This document shows, piece after piece, positions 1 through 4,616 of a stretch of DNA of 5,622 nt; position 1 is the stretch's first letter, and every line of letters begins with the position of its first letter. The stretch lies in NCBI GenBank assembly GCA_027025615.1, contig JALVQM010000189.1:1-5622 (forward strand), read 5' to 3'. This DNA comes from Desulfobacteraceae bacterium. GTDB taxonomy: Bacteria > Desulfobacterota > Desulfobacteria > Desulfobacterales > Desulfosarcinaceae. The translations under genes were made by a program, and so were the position numbers. The notes under the pieces are model-generated. The model worked only from the letters and a program-made list of their open reading frames with translations, was not told the DNA's origin and searched no databases.

Positions 1-171
1 GTTATATTGGTCAAAGGCTCTCTTGATGACCGCTGCGGTGGTACTGGAATCTACCCCGCCCGACAGACCAACAACACAGCCGGTGGCATTGATTTGGCGT
101 ACTTTTTCAATTACGAAAGCGCCAATTTGCTCTGCTACGTGTTCGCAATCGATGGTTGGCAGTTTTATCAT
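1..171 (-). CDS. nadE: NH3-dependent NAD+ synthetase, N-terminal 57 codons (cut by window edge)
   Basis: NAD+ synthetase performs the last step of NAD biosynthesis in the cytoplasm, amidating nicotinate adenine dinucleotide with ATP through an adenylated intermediate. The reverse strand from 171 reads MIKLPTIDCEHVAEQIGAF and onward, in frame to base 1 without a stop. The N-type ATP-pyrophosphatase P-loop SGGVDSS is at residues 37-43 (GLSGGVDSST), the family hallmark. Because this motif comes within 40 residues of the start, there is no room for the N-terminal nitrilase-like glutaminase domain, so this should be the short ammonia-dependent form (about 250-280 aa) rather than the long glutamine-dependent form; the unseen C-terminus could still change that. 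The ATG overlaps the TGA of the upstream radical SAM gene (ATGA), and AAAGGA (179-184) lies 7 nt ahead, so translational coupling is likely. Other PP-loop enzymes share SGGxDS, but the surrounding residues fit NadE best. Confidence 0.88.
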   Translation of the reverse strand, partial: MIKLPTIDCEHVAEQIGAFVIEKVRQINATGCVVGLSGGVDSSTTAAVIKRAFDQYN

Positions 172-1130
172 GGTGCATTCCTTTCCAGATTGTTGTTTTC
201 TGGCTGCCAGGGTGGTTTGGCCCCCAGCAGCCGTCCCTGCCATGTGTCACGTTGTTCCAGCCTTTGCCTGATGGCTTCAAGAGTTTTGTTTTTTTCAAGG
301 GCCCAGTCCGGGGCAAGCAGTTGCCGGCGATGAGGATCGCCGGTCAGGCGCTGAATCACCATTGGGGCCGGAAGACGTTCAAGCACGTCACAGACAAGTT
401 CTACATACTGGCTACGCTCCAGACAGCGGTATTTCCCCTGGTTGTACAGAGTGGCAAGGGGAGTGCCCTTGACCACGTAAAGCAGGTGCAACTTTATCCC
501 GTCGATTTCCAGGCCGGCCACAGCATCGGCCGTGTCCAGCATCATGGTCCGGTCCTCACCCGGCAGGCCTAAAATCACATGGGCGCAGATCTTGATTCCG
601 TGACCCCTGGTGATTTCTACTGCTTGCTGAAAACATTCAAAGTCATGGCCGCGGTTGATCATCGCCAGGGTTGAATCATGGGCCGACTGGAGGCCGTATT
701 CGAGCCATACAAGGTGGCTGCGGGTATATCCGGCCAGCAAGTCTATTATCTCTTCGTCGACACAGTCCGGACGGGTGCCGATGGCAAGCCCTACCACGTC
801 GGAAACTGCCAGGGCTTCGTCCCAGCAGGCTTTCAGTTTGTCCAGGGGGCCGTAAGTGTTGGTGAAGGCCTGGAAGTAGGCAATGAATTTTCCGGCTTTG
901 AATCTTTTGGCCACCGCATGTTTGCTTTGTTCAAGCTGTTCAGTTATGGATAGGCCCCGGCTGTGAGCTCCGGTACCTGAACCTGCAGCGTTGCAGTAAA
1001 TGCAGCCGCCGGTGGAAAGGGTGCCGTCGCGGTTGGGACAGGTGAACCCGGCGTCGATTGTCAACTTGTGGACCCGCTGGCCGAAAATGCCGCGCAGGTA
1101 ATTGTTCAGGTCGTTGTAGCGCCGTTGCAT
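168..1130 (-). CDS. TIGR01212-family radical SAM protein, YtqA/YhcC type (candidate MnmL)
   Basis: A 320-aa cytoplasmic radical SAM enzyme. Seen: the 4Fe-4S cysteines C31, C43 and C46 in FTCPNRDGTLSTGGCIYCN, spaced Cx11CxxC as in the Elp3/YhcC-like group rather than the usual CxxxCxxC; the SAM-binding-type stretch HVILGLPGED at 184-193; and family blocks AYFQAFTNT (84-92), GTRPDCV (118-124), INRGHDFECF (158-167) and LTGDPHRRQLLAPDW (262-276). Length is normal for the family. Known: B. subtilis YtqA (MnmL) takes part in turning cmnm5s2U into mnm5s2U at the tRNA wobble position; E. coli YhcC is a relative whose role is less clear. From memory, 'NAAGSG' after the cluster and 'AFTNT' look closer to YtqA than to YhcC. 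Inferred: a tRNA-modification role, supported by the divergent mnmG next door. The ATG at 1130 has AAAGGA (1140-1145) 9 nt upstream. Its TGA overlaps the nadE start. Family certain; exact function moderate. Confidence 0.93.
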   Translation of the reverse strand: MQRRYNDLNNYLRGIFGQRVHKLTIDAGFTCPNRDGTLSTGGCIYCNAAGSGTGAHSRGLSITEQLEQSKHAVAKRFKAGKFIAYFQAFTNTYGPLDKLKACWDEALAVSDVVGLAIGTRPDCVDEEIIDLLAGYTRSHLVWLEYGLQSAHDSTLAMINRGHDFECFQQAVEITRGHGIKICAHVILGLPGEDRTMMLDTADAVAGLEIDGIKLHLLYVVKGTPLATLYNQGKYRCLERSQYVELVCDVLERLPAPMVIQRLTGDPHRRQLLAPDWALEKNKTLEAIRQRLEQRDTWQGRLLGAKPPWQPENNNLERNAP

Positions 1131-1143
1131 GACCCCTTTTCCT

Positions 1144-1172
1144 TTGCTTTACCAATGTTTTGGTCTTATATA
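1144..1172 (+). promoter_or_regulatory. Putative sigma70-type promoter for mnmG-fetA-fetB
   Basis: TTGCTT (1144-1149), a 17-nt spacer, then TATATA (1167-1172). Transcription would start near 1179, leaving a leader of about 36 nt before the mnmG ATG. The -10 core TATATATA (1167-1174) is self-complementary and is also the best -10 for the opposite strand. The -35 overlaps the ribosome binding site of the radical SAM gene. Predicted by eye only. Confidence 0.5.
1151..1164. repeat. Small inverted repeat ACCAA-TGTT-TTGGT
   Basis: Five-bp perfect arms around a 4-nt loop, inside the spacer of the plus-strand promoter and in the expected 5' leader of the radical SAM transcript, just upstream of its ribosome site. 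This short repeat could arise by chance; its promoter position is the only reason to note it. Confidence 0.25.
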
Positions 1173-1196
1173 TACAGGTTGTCAGTGACAAGTAAA
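1169..1196 (-). promoter_or_regulatory. Putative sigma70-type promoter for the radical SAM-nadE unit
   Basis: On the minus strand, TTTACT (1196-1191) is a -35-like hexamer, followed by a 16-nt spacer and TATATA (1174-1169) as -10. Transcription would start near 1162, giving a leader of about 30 nt that contains the AAAGGA ribosome site. The -35 is imperfect (TTTACT against TTGACA). Predicted by eye only. Confidence 0.45.
1179..1191. promoter_or_regulatory. Perfect dyad TTGTCA-G-TGACAA, possible operator
   Basis: A 13-bp inverted repeat with 6-bp perfect arms around a single central G. It begins at the expected mnmG transcription start and fills most of the -35/-10 spacer of the opposite promoter, so one bound dimeric regulator could affect both directions. 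It could instead form a very small 5' RNA structure, but a 1-nt loop makes an RNA hairpin unlikely without opening the inner pairs. No regulator family can be named from the half-site. Confidence 0.4.
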
Positions 1197-1214
1197 TATT
1201 ATGGTTAGATTGTT

Positions 1215-3089
1215 ATGCCAAATTATCCCGGTAAATACGATGTCATAGTGGTGGGCGCCGGTCACGCAGGTTGCGAGGCAGCCTTGGCCGCAGCTCGTAT
1301 GGGCTGCCGGGTGATGTTGACCGCCATAGACTGGGACAAGGTGGCAGCCATGCCCTGCAGTCCATCAATCGGCGGAATGGCCAAGGGACAACTGGTCCGT
1401 GAAATTGATGCCCTGGGTGGCCAGATGGCCAGGGCGGCCGATCAAAGCGCCATCCAGTACAAAGTGCTCAACACCAAGAAAGGGCCGGCGGTCCAGTCAT
1501 CCCGTACCCAGAATGACAAGAACCGCTACCATCTGGCCATGAAAGCGGCGGTGGAAAAGCAGTCCGGGCTTGAGTGCAGGCAGGCCCTGATTGAAGAGCT
1601 GGTGGTTGAAGGCGGGAAGGTAGTGGGGGTAAAAGACCAAACCGGCTACGGTTACCAGGCCCCGGCGGTAGTACTGGCAACAGGGACCTTTCTTGCCGGC
1701 TTGGTGCACATAGGTTTCAATTCATTCAAAGCCGGAAGGGCAGGGGAGTTTGCCAGCTACGGTCTGGCGGAAAATCTCCAGCAGTTGGGTTTTGAACTGG
1801 GCCGGATGAAGACAGGTACACCTCCGAGGCTGAAAAGGGACAGCATAGATTTTTCCAGGTTCACTGCCCAGCCAGTGGATCCAAACCCGCGACCATTTTC
1901 TTTTTCAACCCGGCAGCTAAGCCTGCCCCAGGTTCCAAGCTATATCGGCCGTACCAATAAGCATGTGCATGAAATCGTGCGTCGCAACCTGCATCGTTCA
2001 GCTTTGCACGGTGGTATTATCAAAGGCGTTCCGGCAAGGTACTGCCCTTCTTTCGAGGACAAGATAGTCCGCTTCGGAGACCGGGATCATCACCAAATAA
2101 TTCTGGAGCCGGAAGGGCTGGATACCGAAGAAATTTACGCCAGCGGCCTGGGCAATTCCATGCCTATGGAAGTCCAACTCGAGATGGTGAGGGCTGTGGA
2201 AGGCCTGGAAGAAGCCGAGATGATCAGGCCGGCCTATGCCATCGAGTACGATTACGTTGATCCGATCCAGCTCAAGCCCACCCTGGAGACCAAGAAAGTC
2301 AAAGGCCTTTTCCTGGCTGGACAGATTAACGGCACCTCGGGTTACGAGGAAGCCGCAGCACAGGGAATCTGGGCCGGGATCAACGCCGCCTGCATGGTTC
2401 AGAAAAGGCCGCCCTTTGTTCTGGATCGTTCCCAGGCGTACATGGCGGTTATGATCGACGACCTGGTAACCAGGGGGACCCGGGAGCCTTACCGTATGTT
2501 TACCAGCCGGGCCGAGTACCGCCTTATGCTCAGGGAAGACAATGCCGATCTGCGGCTGATGGAAATCGGCAGCCAGCTGGGGCTGGTATCGGCCGAATCA
2601 GCCCGCGATGCGGCCCAACGTAAGCTTGAGATTGCCGCTGAAATCCAGCGTCTGAAAAATACCACGTTAAAACCGACTGACGAGGTCAATCGATATCTGG
2701 CTGCCAAGGGCACCACGGTTTTGGCAGAGGCGGTTAGCGCTGATCGTTTGTTGAAACGTGCCCAGTTGGACTACGACCTGGTACGTTGTTTTGTGCCGGC
2801 ATCTGTTGAGGTGACTGAAACCGTGGCTCGCCAGGTGGAAATAGAAATCAAGTATGAAGGTTACATCAAGCGCCAGTTGGCCGAGATTGAACGTTTCAAG
2901 TCTCTGGAACAGGTTTGCCTGCCGGAAGATCTTGATTACCGGTCCATCAGCAGCCTTTCCAACGAGCTTAAAGAAAAGCTGGAACGCATCAGGCCGCGAA
3001 CATTGGGACAGGCATCCAGGATTTCCGGTATGACACCCGCTGCCCTGTCGGTTCTCATGGTTGTGTTGCGGTCAGGTGGTCCAAAATGA
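1215..3089 (+). CDS. mnmG: tRNA uridine-5-carboxymethylaminomethyl(34) synthesis enzyme MnmG (GidA)
   Basis: MnmG is the FAD- and NADH-using partner of the GTPase MnmE. With glycine and methylene-tetrahydrofolate the complex makes cmnm5U at position 34 of tRNAs reading split codon boxes. Seen in 624 aa (normal length): FAD-binding Rossmann motif VVGAGHAGCEAA (12-23); PCSPSIGGMAKGQL with C48 (E. coli C47 equivalent); NTKKGPAVQSSRTQ (86-99); ATGTFL (155-160); GRMKTGTPPRL (196-206); ARYCPSFEDK with C277, aligning with catalytic C277 of E. coli; LFLAGQINGTSGYEEAAAQG (365-384); TSRAEYRLMLREDNADLRL (430-448); and the C-terminal MnmE/tRNA-binding part with KYEGYIKRQ (546-554) and DYRSISSLS (574-582). 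A variant GLGNSMP (311-317) stands where E. coli and B. subtilis have a STSLP-type sequence. The start is fixed by an in-frame TAG at 1206-1208; no good Shine-Dalgarno is visible. The stop overlaps the next gene by ATGA. mnmE and rsmG, frequent neighbours, are absent here. Confidence 0.98.
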   Translation: MPNYPGKYDVIVVGAGHAGCEAALAAARMGCRVMLTAIDWDKVAAMPCSPSIGGMAKGQLVREIDALGGQMARAADQSAIQYKVLNTKKGPAVQSSRTQNDKNRYHLAMKAAVEKQSGLECRQALIEELVVEGGKVVGVKDQTGYGYQAPAVVLATGTFLAGLVHIGFNSFKAGRAGEFASYGLAENLQQLGFELGRMKTGTPPRLKRDSIDFSRFTAQPVDPNPRPFSFSTRQLSLPQVPSYIGRTNKHVHEIVRRNLHRSALHGGIIKGVPARYCPSFEDKIVRFGDRDHHQIILEPEGLDTEEIYASGLGNSMPMEVQLEMVRAVEGLEEAEMIRPAYAIEYDYVDPIQLKPTLETKKVKGLFLAGQINGTSGYEEAAAQGIWAGINAACMVQKRPPFVLDRSQAYMAVMIDDLVTRGTREPYRMFTSRAEYRLMLREDNADLRLMEIGSQLGLVSAESARDAAQRKLEIAAEIQRLKNTTLKPTDEVNRYLAAKGTTVLAEAVSADRLLKRAQLDYDLVRCFVPASVEVTETVARQVEIEIKYEGYIKRQLAEIERFKSLEQVCLPEDLDYRSISSLSNELKEKLERIRPRTLGQASRISGMTPAALSVLMVVLRSGGPK

Positions 3090-3691
3090 CAAGATTACAG
3101 CTGGAAAGATTCAAGGTAATTGTCCTGGAACCGGTGGATATGGAGATTGGTGCTGGCCGGTGTGTTGGGATACGTGGGGCCTCGGGTGCCGGCAAAACAA
3201 TGTTTCTAAGGGCTGTCGCCGATCTTGATCCCCACCAGGGAAAAGCCCTGCTGGATGGGGTTGAATGCAGCCGCATCGAACCGCCGTTGTGGAGGCGACA
3301 GGTGGCCTACCTGGCTTCGGAAAGCGCATGGTGGTTCGACAAGGTCGGACCACACCTGGATTCTGTTCCCGGCCAATGGTTGCGGATGCTGGGCTTTGGT
3401 ACGGATGTCATGGAATGGTCCATTAACCGTCTGTCTTCAGGCGAGCGCCAGCGGTTGGCTCTTTTGAGAATGCTGGCAAACCGGCCCAAGGTTCTGCTGC
3501 TTGACGAACCATCTGCCAACCTGGACACGGCCTCAACCGAGGCTGTAGAAAATTTTTTGACAGAGTACCGTAAACGTACAAATGCAACCTTGATTTGGGT
3601 CAGCCACGATCTTGACCAGCTTCAAAGAGTTTGTGACCTGATTTTTACTATCAATTCCGCTCGCCTGGTGGAAGAAGTCCCCGGGAAATAA
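3086..3691 (+). CDS. fetA: ABC transporter ATP-binding protein, FetA/YbbL-like
   Basis: A 201-aa cytoplasmic ABC ATPase, the likely energising subunit for the membrane protein encoded next. Seen: Walker A GASGAGKT (31-38), signature LSSGERQR (116-123), Walker B VLLLDE (136-141), D-loop SANLD (143-147) and switch histidine in WVSHD (H174). The Q-loop is unusual: after RQVAYL (71-76) comes ASESAWWFDKVG with no glutamine where YbbL has YCAQTP. The helical subdomain is short, and the protein is somewhat shorter than E. coli YbbL (about 225 aa). Known: E. coli FetAB (YbbLM) was described as an iron exporter that protects against oxidative stress. Inferred: metal (possibly iron) export here; the substrate cannot be read from sequence. 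ATG overlaps the mnmG TGA (ATGA), with AGGTGG (3074-3079) 6 nt upstream inside mnmG. ABC ATPase certain; FetA assignment rests mainly on the fetB neighbour. Confidence 0.85.
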   Translation: MTRLQLERFKVIVLEPVDMEIGAGRCVGIRGASGAGKTMFLRAVADLDPHQGKALLDGVECSRIEPPLWRRQVAYLASESAWWFDKVGPHLDSVPGQWLRMLGFGTDVMEWSINRLSSGERQRLALLRMLANRPKVLLLDEPSANLDTASTEAVENFLTEYRKRTNATLIWVSHDLDQLQRVCDLIFTINSARLVEEVPGK

Positions 3692-3701
3692 GGGAAAGTC
3701 C

Positions 3702-4499
3702 ATGACGGTTATTTCTCTGAGTGCCTTTGACCTGCTGCTTGCTTCGGGCCTGATAATGCTGTTGGCCCTGGTTTCTGTCGGGTTGCAGCTGAGGCTGGAA
3801 AAGCAGCTCCTGCTGGCGGGTTTGCGTACCACGGTTCAACTGCTGCTCATCGGCTGGATCTTGAAAGCCCTTTTTGCTGCAACCAGTGCCGGCTGGATTG
3901 CGCTTATGGCCCTGGTTATGCTGGCAGCTGCCGGTAGGGAGGTGGCCGCCCGGCAACAGCGCAGGTTTGCAGGCTGGTGGCGGATGGGCATCGGTACCGC
4001 AGCCATGCTGCTGTCTTCCTATACAGTGACTATTTTTGCCCTGACGGCGGTGATCGGGGCCGATCCATGGTATATGCCCCAGTACGCAGTACCCCTGTTG
4101 GGTATGATGCTGGGCAACACTATGAACGGTGTGGCCATAGGTCTGGACAGGCTGACTTCAGCGGCCGTCGATCAAAAGGCGGTTATCGAGACGCGGCTTG
4201 CCTTGGGACAATCATGGCGGCAGGCCATGGAAGATGTAATCCGGACCAGTATTCGCAGTGGCCTGATCCCGATTATCAATTCCATGATGGTGGCCGGTCT
4301 GGTTAGCTTGCCGGGTATGATGACCGGTCAAATCCTGGGTGGCAACCCGCCTATGGAGGCGGTCAAGTACCAGATCCTGATAATGTTTTTGATTGCCGGG
4401 GGAACCGGAATGGGGACCATGGCGGCTGTCTGGATAGGTTCACGCAGGCTTTTTGACGATCGCCAACGTCTGAGGATAGACAGGTTGGCTTCACGCTGA
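3702..4499 (+). CDS. fetB: FetB/YbbM family (UPF0014) ABC transporter permease
   Basis: A 265-aa inner-membrane protein with about seven hydrophobic segments, roughly at 7-28, 37-59, 63-79, 96-119, 127-148, 190-212 and 222-247. Conserved blocks of the UPF0014 family are visible: PLLGMMLGNTMNGVAIGLDRL (131-151), the cytoplasmic coupling region RLALGQSWRQAMEDVIRTS (165-183), then GLIPIINSMMVAGLVSLPGMM (187-207) and AVKYQILIMFL (220-230). The LVSLPGMM.G block matches E. coli YbbM closely. Known: FetAB of E. coli was reported to export iron; plant relatives (ALS3/STAR2) act in aluminium tolerance. Inferred: partner of the ATPase encoded 10 bases upstream and probably a metal or small-molecule exporter. 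AGGGA (3691-3695), overlapping the upstream TAA, sits 6 nt before the ATG, so the two are co-transcribed. The arginine-rich tail (SRRLFDDRQRLRIDRLASR) is expected to face the cytoplasm. Family assignment firm; substrate unknown. Confidence 0.92.
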   Translation: MTVISLSAFDLLLASGLIMLLALVSVGLQLRLEKQLLLAGLRTTVQLLLIGWILKALFAATSAGWIALMALVMLAAAGREVAARQQRRFAGWWRMGIGTAAMLLSSYTVTIFALTAVIGADPWYMPQYAVPLLGMMLGNTMNGVAIGLDRLTSAAVDQKAVIETRLALGQSWRQAMEDVIRTSIRSGLIPIINSMMVAGLVSLPGMMTGQILGGNPPMEAVKYQILIMFLIAGGTGMGTMAAVWIGSRRLFDDRQRLRIDRLASR

Positions 4500-4508
4500 T
4501 ATATGGCC

Positions 4509-4530
4509 GGGCTTGCTTGACAGGCAGCCC
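4509..4530 (+). other. Weak hairpin after fetB, not a convincing terminator
   Basis: GGGCTTGC (4509-4516) and GCAGCCC (4524-4530) can pair as a 7-bp stem with one bulged T and a 7-nt loop, about 10 nt after the fetB stop. No T-tract follows (AAGACGGCTT), so intrinsic termination is doubtful. It may just protect the 3' end or be chance. TTGACA of the next putative promoter lies in its loop. Confidence 0.25.
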
Positions 4531-4545
4531 AAGACGGCTTACTTT
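4517..4545 (+). promoter_or_regulatory. Putative sigma70-type promoter for the dnaJ-like gene
   Basis: A perfect TTGACA (4517-4522), a 17-nt spacer, and TACTTT (4540-4545), which keeps the key first, second and last -10 bases. The start would be near 4552, giving a leader of about 65 nt. A second possibility is TTGCAT (4562-4567) with TTATAA (4587-4592) preceded by an extended -10 TG (4584-4585), but its 19-nt spacing is long. No clear sigma32 promoter (CTTGAA...CCCCAT) is seen. Confidence 0.45.
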
Positions 4546-4557
4546 CGAAGCGGAATG

Positions 4558-4582
4558 AAAATTGCATAACATTAGCAATATT
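4558..4582. promoter_or_regulatory. Imperfect dyad ATTGC-N9-GCAAT in the dnaJ-like leader
   Basis: ATTGC (4561-4565) and GCAAT (4575-4579) are perfect inverted arms spaced by 9 nt. Two further outer pairs after one mismatch extend it to AAAATTGC and GCAATATT (4558-4582). The 9-nt spacing is that of the CIRCE heat-shock operator, but the arms do not match TTAGCACTC/GAGTGCTAA. It could be an operator of another repressor, a small RNA hairpin, or chance in AT-rich DNA. Confidence 0.3.
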
Positions 4583-4616
4583 ATGATTATAAATTGATCG
4601 GGAGGAAAGGTTATAC

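Noticed and set aside
156..572. Long plus-strand open frame opposite the radical SAM gene
   Set aside because: It is antisense to a well-supported gene, shows no domain features, and its composition is that of a shadow frame.
1215..3089. Folate-dependent TrmFO instead of MnmG
   Set aside because: TrmFO is about 430-450 aa and lacks the C-terminal KYEGYI and DYRSISSLS blocks; this protein is full-length MnmG with C48 and C277.
4509..4530. Rho-independent terminator after fetB
   Set aside because: The stem is short with a bulge, and no T-run follows it on either strand.
4558..4582. CIRCE (HrcA) operator
   Set aside because: The 9-nt spacing fits, but the arms ATTGC/GCAAT do not resemble TTAGCACTC/GAGTGCTAA, so only a generic dyad is reported.
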